The translations under genes were made by a program, and so were the position numbers. The notes below the pieces were generated by a model. That model worked only from the letters and a program-made list of their open reading frames with translations. It ran no database searches and was not told where the DNA came from. This document shows positions 1 through 7,821 of a DNA stretch of 23,977 nt, in pieces (position 1 is the first letter of the stretch; each line of letters begins with the position of its first letter). The DNA is from a virus. The stretch is taken from IMG/VR virus record IMGVR_UViG_3300031839_001355, positions 1 through 23,977 of that record; one strand, 5' to 3'.

Positions 1-2
1 GC

Positions 3-254
3 ATTGGCTGGTCGCCGGCCGAGATCCACCACATCACGGAGTGCGGCCGGACGATCAGTCAGGACCACACCATCGGGCTCTGTTCCTGGCACCACCGCGG
101 CGTGACGCACTTCAAGCCCGATCAGGCGACCACGATCTATGGCCCGAGCCTTGCCCGGGGCAGCAAGCCATTCAGGGCGCACTTCGGCACGAACGAGGAG
201 CTGCTGAGGCAGCAGAACGAAACGTTGAGGATGGCCGGCTATGCAGATCACTGA
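3..254 (+). CDS. Ref-like RecA-dependent nuclease (HNH), 5'-truncated by window edge
   Basis: This is the C-terminal 83 residues of a protein whose start lies before the window; the open frame reads from base 3 to the TGA at 252-254. The fragment has the paired-histidine HNH-type pattern of the P1 Ref / RecA-dependent nuclease family: IHHITECGRTISQDHTIGL, then C-x-W-H-H-R-G, then GPSLARGSKPFR and a helical tail rich in E, L and Q. By family knowledge such proteins nick DNA at RecA-formed displacement loops and stimulate recombination. Its neighbour two genes downstream is a RuvC-like resolvase, which fits a small recombination module in the phage middle operon. The frame overlaps the next gene by 14 bases. 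The family call rests on the motif pattern only, and the missing N-terminus cannot be checked here. Confidence 0.72.
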   Translation: MGWSPAEIHHITECGRTISQDHTIGLCSWHHRGVTHFKPDQATTIYGPSLARGSKPFRAHFGTNEELLRQQNETLRMAGYADH

Positions 255-459
255 GCGCGAGCGGGAGCTGCTGGAGCGCGCCCTGGACACGATGTTCGAC
301 CAGTGCGAGCCCGACGACATGCCGCTGTCCGACCTTTACTGCCAGGCCATCAGCATCGTGCGCGAGCGCCCGGATGACGTGCGCCGGCTGCGCAGCGACT
401 TCAACCAGCGGCGCCCAACCCCTCAGGCCGATATGCCGCTACACCGGAGGCAATCATGA
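241..459 (+). CDS. Small hypothetical phage protein (72 aa)
   Basis: I do not recognise the family. The product is a short, charged, mostly helical protein. It starts with ITERERELLERAL and carries an acidic stretch QCEPDDMPLSD near residues 21-31. No membrane segment, cysteine motif or HTH is evident. It begins inside the end of the Ref-like gene (14-base overlap), and its TGA overlaps the ATG of the resolvase gene in an ATGA junction, so it is almost certainly co-translated with both. The overlaps and coding-like composition are the main support for it being real. A function in recombination would be guilt by association only. Confidence 0.6.
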   Translation: MQITERERELLERALDTMFDQCEPDDMPLSDLYCQAISIVRERPDDVRRLRSDFNQRRPTPQADMPLHRRQS

Positions 460-965
460 CGTTTCGCATCACCATCGGAATCGACCCCGGCCAAACCGGC
501 GCGGTGGCAGTCATCGCCGACGGCGCATGGGCAGGCTTCCACGACATGCCGACGATGCCGCGACCGGGAGGGAAGGGCCTGCACGTCAACGGTGCCGCGC
601 TGGCCGAGGTGCTGCGCTACGTGTTGACGGCGCACCCCGGCGCCGACGCGCTGGCGGTGCTGGAGGAGGTCGGCGCCATGCCCAAGCAGGGCGTCACCAG
701 CACTTTCAGATTCGGTGAGGGGTACGGGGTCATCCGGGGCGTTCTCGGGGCACTGCGAGTGCCGTTTGTCACGGTCCGTCCAGACCGGTGGAAGCGCGAC
801 CTGAGGCTGTCGGGTCTGGCCAAGGACAGCGCCCGTACCGCCGCGATCCAGCTTTTCCCAGAAGCAGCCGGCCAGCTCGCCCGAAAGAAGGACGGCGGCC
901 GGGCGGACGCGCTGCTGATCGCCCACTGGGCGCACGCCACCGAGCAGATCGGGGAGGCCGCATGA
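456..965 (+). CDS. RuvC-like Holliday junction resolvase (phage type)
   Basis: This 169-aa protein has the RNase H / RuvC fold signature. The N-terminal strand ITIGIDPGQTG carries D10, a central LEEV carries E70/E71, and the C-terminal RADALLIAH carries D151 after D146. Together these give the acidic residues expected to bind two metal ions and cut four-way junctions. Length matches RuvC-type nucleases (about 160-175 aa). By family knowledge, phage versions resolve recombination or replication intermediates so that DNA can be packaged as unbranched concatemers. The start ATG overlaps the preceding stop, and its TGA overlaps the next ATG. The exact substrate could be Holliday junctions or flaps, which the sequence cannot decide. 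The fold assignment is strong. Confidence 0.85.
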   Translation: MTFRITIGIDPGQTGAVAVIADGAWAGFHDMPTMPRPGGKGLHVNGAALAEVLRYVLTAHPGADALAVLEEVGAMPKQGVTSTFRFGEGYGVIRGVLGALRVPFVTVRPDRWKRDLRLSGLAKDSARTAAIQLFPEAAGQLARKKDGGRADALLIAHWAHATEQIGEAA

Positions 966-1159
966 GGACGCACGCCCAGGAGATCGCCAGCGCACTGACC
1001 GGCCAAGAAGCCCGGCAGGTCGTCGAATCATTCCTGAGGGCAGTTGAGCGGCTTGACCAGCACGGCCGCCCTGACAGATTCGTGGCCGACACCCAAAAGG
1101 CCGTTGCCCTCGCTGAGCGCCTAGCCCTGCAAGCGGAGGATTTCCGCCTTGCCGCGTAG
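962..1159 (+). CDS. Small hypothetical phage protein (65 aa)
   Basis: I do not recognise this gene. It encodes a 65-aa protein, predicted all-helical, with alternating charged and aliphatic residues (EEARQ-like and ERLDQHGRP-like stretches) and no cysteine or obvious DNA-binding motif. The ATG at 962 overlaps the resolvase stop (ATGA) and its TAG lies 11 bases inside the following TTG-started gene, so it sits in an unbroken translational chain. A longer frame extends upstream, but that part shadows the resolvase gene and is not credible. It may be an accessory factor of the middle operon; nothing in the sequence gives a specific role. Confidence 0.6.
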   Translation: MRTHAQEIASALTGQEARQVVESFLRAVERLDQHGRPDRFVADTQKAVALAERLALQAEDFRLAA

Positions 1160-1685
1160 GACCCGCACCATCGATGACCGACTGGTCGATGCGGCCCTGG
1201 CCAGCTGGCTGGAGTGGCTGATGGCTGAGTTGGTGGAGCTGAGGTCGCCCATGCGGAGCCCCAGCAACAACCAGCCGCCCGAAGTGGCCGAGAAGGTGTG
1301 GGAGGTCTTCGCTTCACGGATCCGGTCGAACGTGGACCACAGCGACCCCGTACTGTCCCGCCTGTGTGAGCAGGAGTACATGCCGGACTTCTGGCCAAAG
1401 GGCATCCACGGGATCATCATGGCCATGCCCGAGCTGTGGCGCCTGGTGCTGCTATGCAAGGCCTGCGGCTTGAACCAGTCGCAGACGGCCGAGATGCTGG
1501 ACCTGTCCCAGCAGCACGTGAGCGCCTTGCTGTCCCTCGTCAGATCCCGGTTCGTGCCCAGCCTGCGCATGCTGGCCGGCACTGCCATCAGGGTTAAGGG
1601 CATGGTGGAGAGGCCGCAGGGCATGTGGGACTTGCGTACCCGTAAAAAAAGGCCCAGGATTGGAACTGTGAAGAAGTGTCACTGA
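1149..1685 (+). CDS. HTH regulator in the antiterminator-Q position (late gene activator)
   Basis: This 178-aa protein has a clear helix-turn-helix near residues 108-130 (LNQSQTAEMLDLSQQHVSALL), similar to sigma-70 region 4 or antiterminator-type HTHs. The preceding region (about 60-105) is helical with several tryptophans, and the C-terminus is basic. The start chosen is TTG at 1149, because a GGAGG lies at 1135-1139 with a 9-base spacer; an internal ATG near 1221 is an alternative. It lies at the end of the middle genes, immediately before a hairpin and the HNH-terminase block, exactly where lambdoid phages place gene Q. I infer it lets RNA polymerase read through terminators into the late operon. 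It lacks the zinc-finger cysteines of lambda-family Q (only two internal Cys plus one near the end), so a plain transcription activator remains possible. Confidence 0.6.
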   Translation: MPRRTRTIDDRLVDAALASWLEWLMAELVELRSPMRSPSNNQPPEVAEKVWEVFASRIRSNVDHSDPVLSRLCEQEYMPDFWPKGIHGIIMAMPELWRLVLLCKACGLNQSQTAEMLDLSQQHVSALLSLVRSRFVPSLRMLAGTAIRVKGMVERPQGMWDLRTRKKRPRIGTVKKCH

Positions 1686-1710
1686 AGCCCTGCCAACCGC
1701 GGGGCTTTGT
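1685..1710 (+). terminator. Hairpin downstream of the Q-like gene (possible terminator)
   Basis: AAGCCC at 1685-1690 pairs with GGGCTT at 1702-1707 around an 11-base loop, overlapping the stop codon of the Q-like gene. Only a weak T run (TTT then GTCGTTT) follows, so as an intrinsic terminator it is modest. The position between Q and the late genes matches the lambda tR' site that Q acts on. Confidence 0.4.
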
Positions 1711-1724
1711 CGTTTCTGGCCCCC

Positions 1725-2033
1725 ATGCCCTCAAGACCCCTAACGCTGAAGGCCAAGCGGATGCCTGGCCGGCGCCCTGCCGCCAATCGCCAACGCACGC
1801 GCGAGTGGCACACCGGCAGCAAGGTATGGCTGGCCATCCGTGCTGAGGTGCTGGCCCGTGACCGCTACCAGTGCGCCGCCTGCGGCAAGTACGGCAACCA
1901 GGTCGACCACATCGACGGCAACAGCCGTCACAACCCAGCCGATGGCAGCAACTGGCAGACGCTGTGCCACAGCTGCCACAGCGCCAAGACCCTGAGGGAG
2001 GTGACCGGTGGACAGCATCGAAGCCCGCCTTGA
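1725..2033 (+). CDS. HNH endonuclease of the packaging module
   Basis: This protein of about 102 aa has a basic N-terminus (many R and K) followed by an HNH nuclease domain. Two zinc-type pairs flank the core: C-A-A-C and C-H-S-C. The core contains VDHIDG (His), an Asn-rich turn, then LCHSCHSAKT (final His). By family knowledge (HK97 gp74-type), HNH proteins beside the terminase stimulate TerL cleavage at cos sites. The start is uncertain. ATG 1725 avoids overlap with the upstream hairpin, but no good ribosome site precedes it; TTG 1707 and ATG 1761 are alternatives. The gene precedes the terminase genes, separated only by the short ORF at 2008, which supports the packaging role. Confidence 0.86.
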   Translation: MPSRPLTLKAKRMPGRRPAANRQRTREWHTGSKVWLAIRAEVLARDRYQCAACGKYGNQVDHIDGNSRHNPADGSNWQTLCHSCHSAKTLREVTGGQHRSPP

Positions 2034-2160
2034 CCGGATCGAGCAGAAGCTGGACACCCTGATCGCCGCCCTCGCTGAGGACGATGACCAGGAAGGCCCA
2101 ACCATGGACCTGGAAGGCAACACGCTCCCAGCAGCCCGAGAGGAAGGCCAGGAGCTGTGA
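2008..2160 (+). CDS. Small acidic coiled-coil protein (50 aa)
   Basis: A GTG at 2008, preceded by a strong GGGAGGTG ribosome site, opens a 50-aa frame that ends at TGA 2158-2160 and overlaps the HNH stop region. The N-terminal half has a heptad-like pattern (IEARLDRIEQKLDTLIAAL), a short coiled coil often seen in tiny proteins next to phage terminases. The rest is acidic (EDDDQEG). I do not recognise a named family. Its position between HNH and TerS suggests an accessory to packaging or an oligomerisation element, but that is only inference. Confidence 0.55.
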   Translation: MDSIEARLDRIEQKLDTLIAALAEDDDQEGPTMDLEGNTLPAAREEGQEL

Positions 2161-2280
2161 TCAACAGCCCCAGACCCCGGGGGGTGGGCGGAAAGTCGAA
2201 AGCCTGCCCTTTGCGGCACGCGCCCGGAATCGTTTTTTCACACGTGCGATTGGTTTGAACAGGAATTTTCGAGGAGTGTC
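2161..2280 (+). other. Non-coding gap before terS; candidate cos region
   Basis: About 120 bases lie between the 50-aa gene and TerS. A G/C-only inverted element, ACCCC-GG-GGGGT at 2174-2185, is followed by an AT-rich tract (TTTTTTCACACG, then a run ending AATTTTC), and a GAGGAG ribosome site precedes the GTG at 2281. In cos phages with P27-type terminases the cohesive end site usually lies just upstream of TerS, so this is the most likely place for cos. No overhang can be read from the sequence itself. Confidence 0.3.
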
Positions 2281-2697
2281 GTGGGACGAGCCCGTAAGCC
2301 AGTAGCGTTGAAAGTGATCAGCGGGACGGACCAGCCGTGCCGGCGTCCGGAGATCCCGCCGGTCGACTTCGCGCTCGCCTCCGAGGTGCCGGCGCCGCCG
2401 GACTGGTTGCCGAACGCGCATGCGACCAAGGAGTGGCACCGGCTGGCCCCGATCTTGTGCCAGGTCGGACTGCTGACCGAGGCGGGCACTTCGGCACTGG
2501 CGATGCTTTGCAGCCTGCACGGCAAGATCGTGCAGCTCTACGCGGCCGGTGAGGCGCCGACCGGACACATGGTGGCCCAGTACCGGGCGCTCACGAACGA
2601 CTTCGGCCTCACGCCCGTGGCCCAGGGCAAGGTCAAACCCGTTGGCCAGAAAGAAGAAGGCAACCGCTTCGCCCGAAACGGCAAGCGGCCCTCGTGA
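2281..2697 (+). CDS. terS: Terminase small subunit, P27 family
   Basis: This 138-aa protein starts with the P27 hallmark N-terminus (GRARKPVALKVISGT), then a proline-rich linker (RRPEIPPVDF and PAPPDWL). The helical core AHATKEWHRLAPIL-x-x-x-GLLTEAG follows, then a second helical region and a basic C-terminus. By family knowledge it recognises the packaging site and regulates TerL. The GTG start follows GAGGAG at a 5-6 base spacing. Its 3' end overlaps the TTG-started TerL frame, typical of coupled translation. Length is a little short for the family (about 140-160). Confidence 0.88.
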   Translation: MGRARKPVALKVISGTDQPCRRPEIPPVDFALASEVPAPPDWLPNAHATKEWHRLAPILCQVGLLTEAGTSALAMLCSLHGKIVQLYAAGEAPTGHMVAQYRALTNDFGLTPVAQGKVKPVGQKEEGNRFARNGKRPS

Positions 2698-4384
2698 TTA
2701 CGTAGAGATCGCCAAGGCCTACGCCAAGGCGGTCCTGGCAGACAGGGCAGGGAAGCGGCACGGCGAGCTGATCAAGGCGGCTGCGCGGCGGTTCCAGCGC
2801 GACCTGAAGCGAGCCCGTCAGCGCGGTGCCCGGTTCAAGTTCGACCCTTGGCACGCGAACGACGCCTGCGACTTCATCGAGAAGCTGCCGCACGTCGAGG
2901 GGGTGTGGGACACGCCGAACATCGAGCTGCACCCGTCGCATGTGTTCTTCGTCGTTCAGCTGTTCGGTTTCCGGAAGCTGGACGGGACACGGCGGTTCAG
3001 CTCGGCGCTGTTCTGGGTGGCGCGCAAGAACGCCAAGTCGACATTGGCCGCCGGCATCCTGCTGTATTGCCAGTGCTGTGAGGACGAGCCGGGCGCGCAG
3101 ATCATCAGTGCGGCAACCACCGGCAGCCAGGCGCGGATCATCTTCAACGTCGCGAAGAAGATGGCCGAGAAGACCGCGGACCTGCGGGAGGCCTTTGGCC
3201 TGGAGTGCTGGGCCAACAGCATCAGCAGGCTGGAGACTGGCAGCAGCTTCAAGCCGATCAACGCGAAGGCATCGACCCAGGACGGTCTGAACCCCTCGCA
3301 CATCGGGCTGGACGAGATCCACGCCCACAAGACAGCAGACCTGGTCAACGTGCTGGCATCTGCTGCCGGCGCCCGGCGGTCGCCGCTGACGCTGTACACG
3401 ACGACCGAGGGCTACGAGTCCCCCGGCCCGTGGGCCGATCTGCGGATGTTCGCCACCCAGATGCTGCAGGGGGTGTTCGGTGACGACGCCGACCACTTCC
3501 TGGCGGTGTGCTTCACCGTCGACAAGGACGACGAGGACTTTGACGAAACGGCCTGGATGAAGGCCAACCCGCTGGCCGAGAGCAACCCGCATCTGGTCAG
3601 CGCGATCCGGCGGGAAGCGATTGAGGCCCGGCAGATGCCGAGCAAGCTGGCCGAGTTCCGCATCAAGCGACTGAACCGGCGGGCGAGCAGTGCCGACGGG
3701 CTGATCAACATCCTGAAGTGGAACGCCTGCGACGGCCCGGTAGACCTGGACGAGCTGGAGCAGTACCCGTGCTGGGGCGGCCTGGACCTCGCCAGCACCA
3801 CCGACCTTTGCGCATGGCGACTGGTCTGGCGCCTGCCGGGTCAGTGGGTGACCTGGGGCCGGCGCTGGGTGCCGATGGATGCCGTGAAGCAGCGGACAGC
3901 CCGCGGCACCGTGCCTTATGCCGGCTGGGTGGAGCGCGGCCTGATCGTGCAGACGCCCGGTGATGTCACGGACTACGCGGTGGTGGAGCGGGACCTGATT
4001 GCCGACTGCGCGCGTTTCAAGCCACAGGCAATCGCATACGACAGCTGGAACGCCCAGGAGCTGGCGCCGCGGCTCGCCGCTGCTGACCTGCCCATGGTGC
4101 AGTTCATCCAGGGGCCGAAGAGCTACCACCCAGCGATGCAAGAACTTGAGCGCGCCTACCTGAGCGGGGCGCTTTCCCATGGCGGTGACCCGGTTCTGGC
4201 GTGGTGCGCCAGCAACCTGGTCGCGCGCCGAGACGAGAACCTGAACATGGCCCCCAGCAAGAAGCGCTCGCCGGAGAAGATTGACGACATCTGCGCCCTT
4301 CTGATGGCGATGGGTGCGGCCCTGGCCAGCGAGCAGATTGGTGACCTGGAAGGCTTTCTATCAAACCCGGTGATCGGATCGTGA
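2642..4384 (+). CDS. terL: Terminase large subunit (P27-partner, HK97-type)
   Basis: This ATPase-nuclease motor translocates DNA into the procapsid. From the TTG at 2642 it is 580 aa, the usual size; the open frame extends back to 2549 but that part shadows TerS. The deviant Walker A is ARKNAKS (about residues 127-133, K132), and Walker B plus catalytic carboxylate is HIGLDE (D224, E225). The C-terminal RNase H-like nuclease has WGGLDLASTTD with D382, YDSW with D467 and IDDICALLMA with D549. The frame is preceded by AAGG. It overlaps the portal GTG by four bases. The Walker A carries Ala where many relatives have Gly (RKNGKS), which is tolerated in this family. Confidence 0.95.
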   Translation: MARKKKATASPETASGPRDYVEIAKAYAKAVLADRAGKRHGELIKAAARRFQRDLKRARQRGARFKFDPWHANDACDFIEKLPHVEGVWDTPNIELHPSHVFFVVQLFGFRKLDGTRRFSSALFWVARKNAKSTLAAGILLYCQCCEDEPGAQIISAATTGSQARIIFNVAKKMAEKTADLREAFGLECWANSISRLETGSSFKPINAKASTQDGLNPSHIGLDEIHAHKTADLVNVLASAAGARRSPLTLYTTTEGYESPGPWADLRMFATQMLQGVFGDDADHFLAVCFTVDKDDEDFDETAWMKANPLAESNPHLVSAIRREAIEARQMPSKLAEFRIKRLNRRASSADGLINILKWNACDGPVDLDELEQYPCWGGLDLASTTDLCAWRLVWRLPGQWVTWGRRWVPMDAVKQRTARGTVPYAGWVERGLIVQTPGDVTDYAVVERDLIADCARFKPQAIAYDSWNAQELAPRLAAADLPMVQFIQGPKSYHPAMQELERAYLSGALSHGGDPVLAWCASNLVARRDENLNMAPSKKRSPEKIDDICALLMAMGAALASEQIGDLEGFLSNPVIGS

Positions 4385-5670
4385 GCAGATTCGGTCAGGC
4401 TTTGACGCGCTTCCGGGCGGCATTGACATCGATCCTGGGCTGGGATTCCGGATATGTGTCTGACCAGATAGCTGCGACCTCTGGGGCCGGCATCACGGTG
4501 GACGCGGATGGAATGCTCAGGCTGTCAGCTGCCTGGGCGTGCATTCGACTGATTTCGGAAACCATAGCGACGATGCCGCTATCGGTCTATGAGCGGACGC
4601 CGGCGGGGAAGCGAGTTGCAGAGCAGCACCCTCTGCACATGATTCTGCACAGTCAGCCAAACCCAGACACGACATCGTCTGTGATGCTGGAGGCTATGAT
4701 TGCTGCGATGCTGGCTCGCGGCAACGCGCTATGTGAAAAGCTGATGGCGGGCAATCGGCTCGTCGGGCTGAAATTCCTCGATCCTCGGCGCGTTTCTAAC
4801 GTGTGCTGGGGGCACGCTGGGCAGAAGGTGATTCGGTACACCGAGCGAGACGGCCGCCAACGAGAAATCCCGGTGGCTCGCATCTGGAAAATTCCAGGAT
4901 TTAGCCTGGATGGAATCGACGGTGTGTCGGTAATTCGTTACGGCGCGGAGGTTTTTGGATCTGCCCTCGCAGCTGAGCAAGCAGCGAGCGGGACTTTCAA
5001 GCGCGGCTTGATGCCAACGACGGTTTGGAAGTATCCGAAGGCCCTTCAACCCGGCCAACGTGAGCAGGCGCGCGAGATGATCAAAAAGATCTCTGGCGCT
5101 GTAAATGCTGGTGAGCCGGCCATTCTCGAGAACGGGATGGATGGCGATCAGATCGGGATAAACCCTAACGATGCTCAGCTTCTTCAGTCGCGAGCGTTCA
5201 GTGTCGAGGAGATTTGCCGATGGTTCCGCGTGCCGCCCTACATGGTCGGGCATGCGGAGAAGTCAACTAGCTGGGGTACCGGCATCGAGCAGCAGATGAT
5301 CGGATTTCTGACATTCACGCTGCGCCCCTGGCTCAAGCGTATTGAGCAGGCGATCTCGAAGGACCTGATGACTCCCGCAGAAAGGCTGCGCTATTACGCG
5401 AAGTTCAATGTCGAGGGCCTGCTACGTGCCGACAGTGCTGGCCGTGCCAGCTTCTACTCGGTGATGGTCAACAACGGGATCTACACCAGAGACGAAGTCC
5501 GGTCCCTTGAGGACCGGGAGGCCAGAGGCGGCAATGCCGATGTGCTCACTGTCCAGTCCGCGATGATCCCGCTGGACGATCTTGGGGTCACAGATCAGCA
5601 GGCGCAACAAGTTCGCGCCTCACTCCGCGCCCTGCTGGGCATTGACGACGCGCCGCCCCCGGCGCACTGA
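4381..5670 (+). CDS. Portal protein, HK97/SPP1-like family
   Basis: This 429-aa protein forms the dodecameric ring at the capsid vertex through which DNA enters and to which the connectors attach. Diagnostic stretches are AWACIRLISETIATMPLSVYER (first helix and strand), a central region with DPRRVS and HIPGFSLDGIDGVSVI-like motif, then VEEICRWFRVPPYMVGH and the SSWGTGIEQQ-like motif that precede the stem/crown helices. The GTG start overlaps the TerL stop. The codon use is visibly more AT-rich than in TerL, hinting at a mosaic boundary between the packaging and head modules. Confidence 0.94.
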   Translation: MSRFGQALTRFRAALTSILGWDSGYVSDQIAATSGAGITVDADGMLRLSAAWACIRLISETIATMPLSVYERTPAGKRVAEQHPLHMILHSQPNPDTTSSVMLEAMIAAMLARGNALCEKLMAGNRLVGLKFLDPRRVSNVCWGHAGQKVIRYTERDGRQREIPVARIWKIPGFSLDGIDGVSVIRYGAEVFGSALAAEQAASGTFKRGLMPTTVWKYPKALQPGQREQAREMIKKISGAVNAGEPAILENGMDGDQIGINPNDAQLLQSRAFSVEEICRWFRVPPYMVGHAEKSTSWGTGIEQQMIGFLTFTLRPWLKRIEQAISKDLMTPAERLRYYAKFNVEGLLRADSAGRASFYSVMVNNGIYTRDEVRSLEDREARGGNADVLTVQSAMIPLDDLGVTDQQAQQVRASLRALLGIDDAPPPAH

Positions 5671-5678
5671 GGAAAACC

Positions 5679-6548
5679 ATGAGTATCAAGAACCTGCCGG
5701 GCGCCCCGGAGGGCCGAGTGCACGCTGCAGTTTCAAGTCACCTGAGCGCCCGGGCCTTGGATCGATGGAATCCCAGTGTCCATGCAGCTGATGGCCAAGA
5801 GGACGAGCGCTCGATCAGCGTCTACGACGTGATCGGCCAGGACTTCTGGACCGGTGAAGGCGTGACCGCAAAGCGGATCGCCGGCGCGTTGCGGCGGATG
5901 GGAGCTGGCCCAGTAACCGTCAATGTGAACTCGCCCGGCGGGGACATGTTCGAGGGCCTGGCGATCTACAACCTGCTGCGTGAACACAAGGGCGAGGTGA
6001 CCGTAAAGGTTCTCGGCCTTGCGGCGTCAGCCGCCTCCATCATCGCGATGGCCGGAGACACTGTGCAAGTCGCCAGAGCGGGCTTCTTGATGATCCACAA
6101 CGCGTGGGTTGTCGCTGTCGGGAACCGGAATGACCTGCGGGACTTTGCCGACACGCTTGAGCCTTTCGACACGGCTATGGCGGACATCTATGCAGCCCGA
6201 ACGGGGCGTGACCAGAAGGCCATGGCAAAGCTCATGGATGCCGAAACCTGGATCGGCGGCGCCGCTGCTGTTGAGGACGGATTTGCAGACGAGCTGTTGC
6301 CTTCTGATCAAGTCAGGCAAGACGCATCGAAGGCCAGCGCGTCGGCCGTAAGGCGGGTGGAGACTGCATTGCGCGCAGCTGGAATGCCCAAGTCCGAGGC
6401 CATGCGCTTGATCAGTGAACTCAAGTCCAGCGCGGGTGATCCCGCTGGCAGCGGTGAGGGTGATCCCACCGGACAGGGGGCGCAGTCGCTCTCCCTCAGT
6501 GCAACCGCCGCATTGGCGGAATCCCTCACACACTCATTCAAGGGGTAA
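5679..6548 (+). CDS. Head maturation protease, ClpP-like (S14 family)
   Basis: This protein (289 aa) has a ClpP-type fold. VNSPGGD appears near residue 85, a nucleophile in GLAASAAS (S117 by alignment with ClpP), the catalytic His in MIHNAW (H140) and an Asp in LMDAETWIGG (D187). By family knowledge it sits inside the procapsid and cleaves the N-terminal scaffold from the major capsid protein and itself. The C-terminal 60 residues are Ser/Gly/Ala-rich and could be its own scaffold-binding tail. It lies between portal and capsid, the standard order in HK97-type heads. Confidence 0.93.
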   Translation: MSIKNLPGAPEGRVHAAVSSHLSARALDRWNPSVHAADGQEDERSISVYDVIGQDFWTGEGVTAKRIAGALRRMGAGPVTVNVNSPGGDMFEGLAIYNLLREHKGEVTVKVLGLAASAASIIAMAGDTVQVARAGFLMIHNAWVVAVGNRNDLRDFADTLEPFDTAMADIYAARTGRDQKAMAKLMDAETWIGGAAAVEDGFADELLPSDQVRQDASKASASAVRRVETALRAAGMPKSEAMRLISELKSSAGDPAGSGEGDPTGQGAQSLSLSATAALAESLTHSFKG

Positions 6549-6552
6549 CACC

Positions 6553-7761
6553 ATGTCACTCGAAAAAGACATCGAGAGCATCAACAGCAGCCTGAAGCAG
6601 GTCGGCGACCAGCTTCGAGCCCACGCCGAGAAGGCGGATAAGGAAATCAAGGCACACGCTCAGATGAGCGAGGAAACCCGCGCCAAGGTCGATGAACTTC
6701 TCGTCAAGCAAGGCGAACTGCAGGCCAACCTCCAAGCTGCCGAACAGAAGATCGCCATTTTGGACTCCGGTGGCGGAAGCGCCGAACGCCCGAAGACGTG
6801 GGGCGAACAGCTCACCGACGCCGACGGTTTCAGCACCTTCGCGAGCGCGTCTCGCCATGGTTCTACGATCAGCGTTCCGATCAATGCCAAGATCACCAGT
6901 GACTCCGGCTCCGCTGGCGATGCTGTTGATCCCATGCGGCTGCCAGGCATCATTCGCCCTGGCGAACGTCGGTTCTTTATTCGTGATCTCCTGAGCTGGG
7001 GGCGGACGACCTCCAATGCGATCGAGTTCGTGCGGGAAAGCGGCTTCACGAATGCAGCGGAGGTGGTCTCTGAGAATCCGAGCGCCGGGAAGCCCGAGGC
7101 CGATCTGACCATGGAGTTGGATTCCCAGGCGGTGGCGACCATCGCGCACTGGATTCACGCTTCCAAGCAGATCCTGGCTGACGTGCCGATGCTTCAAAGC
7201 TATGTCGATGGCCGCCTCCGCTATGGCCTGAAGCTCAAGGAGGATGCACAGCTTCTCAAGGGCTCCGGCGTCGGGCTGAATCTCAACGGCATTTACACTC
7301 AGGCCAGCAGCTACTCCAACCCGGGCGTCGACGTTCAGGCCGAGACGCGAATCGACCGTTTGCGGTTGGCGATGCTGCAGGTTGCCCTGGCGGAGTACGC
7401 TGCCGACGGCATTGCCCTGCATCCCGTGGACTGGGCGGCCATCGAGCTCACCAAGGATTCTCAGAACCAATACCTGATCGCCAACCCGCGGGCAATTTCC
7501 GGACCGACCCTTTGGGGTCTCCCGGTAGCTGCGACACAGGCCTTCAACGTTGGCGAGTACACCGTCGGTGCTTGGCAGCAGGGAGCACAGGGCTGGGACC
7601 GTGAGGATGCCAAGCTGATCGTGTCCCTCGAAGACCGCGATAACGTCATCAAGAACATGGTGACTATGCTGGTTGAAGAGCGCCTTTCGCTGACGGTCTA
7701 TCGGCCCGAGTCCTTCGTGAAGGGGACCTTCGCCGACCTGGCCGCCTCGTCCGGCTCCTGA
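6553..7761 (+). CDS. Major capsid protein, HK97 fold
   Basis: The start is ATG 6553, with GGGG upstream, giving 402 aa; the longer frame from 6415 shadows the protease gene. Residues 1-75 are a charged coiled coil (repeated K, E and Q heptads), the delta scaffold domain. The mature shell follows, with HK97-type motifs: GIIRPGERRFFIRDLLSWG, a P-loop/E-loop region, HWIHASKQILAD, and the C-terminal VSLEDRDNVIKNMVTMLVEERLSL-like strand set. The ClpP-like protease directly upstream probably removes the N-terminal domain. A strong terminator follows, which lets the phage set capsid protein dosage above downstream genes. Confidence 0.94.
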   Translation: MSLEKDIESINSSLKQVGDQLRAHAEKADKEIKAHAQMSEETRAKVDELLVKQGELQANLQAAEQKIAILDSGGGSAERPKTWGEQLTDADGFSTFASASRHGSTISVPINAKITSDSGSAGDAVDPMRLPGIIRPGERRFFIRDLLSWGRTTSNAIEFVRESGFTNAAEVVSENPSAGKPEADLTMELDSQAVATIAHWIHASKQILADVPMLQSYVDGRLRYGLKLKEDAQLLKGSGVGLNLNGIYTQASSYSNPGVDVQAETRIDRLRLAMLQVALAEYAADGIALHPVDWAAIELTKDSQNQYLIANPRAISGPTLWGLPVAATQAFNVGEYTVGAWQQGAQGWDREDAKLIVSLEDRDNVIKNMVTMLVEERLSLTVYRPESFVKGTFADLAASSGS

Positions 7762-7779
7762 TCAGGCTGGGGTGATCGT

Positions 7780-7810
7780 GCGGAGGGGGCTTCGGCCCCT
7801 TCCGCCTTTT
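7780..7810 (+). terminator. Intrinsic terminator after the capsid gene
   Basis: An 11-bp stem (GCGGAGGGGGC with GCCCCTTCCGC, one G-U pair) closed by a TTCG tetraloop is followed by CTTTT. It is a textbook rho-independent terminator inside the late operon, so downstream genes depend on read-through. Confidence 0.9.
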
Positions 7811-7821
7811 GGGAGGCAGCC

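Noticed and set aside
41-718. 225-aa frame on the + strand at the left edge
   Set aside because: Reads through three better genes (Ref-like, 72-aa, RuvC-like) in another frame; composition is Arg/Pro/Ser-rich as expected for a shadow.
2633-4180. 515-aa open frame on the - strand
   Set aside because: Antisense shadow of the GC-rich TerL gene; no motif, no ribosome site, and every real gene is on the + strand.
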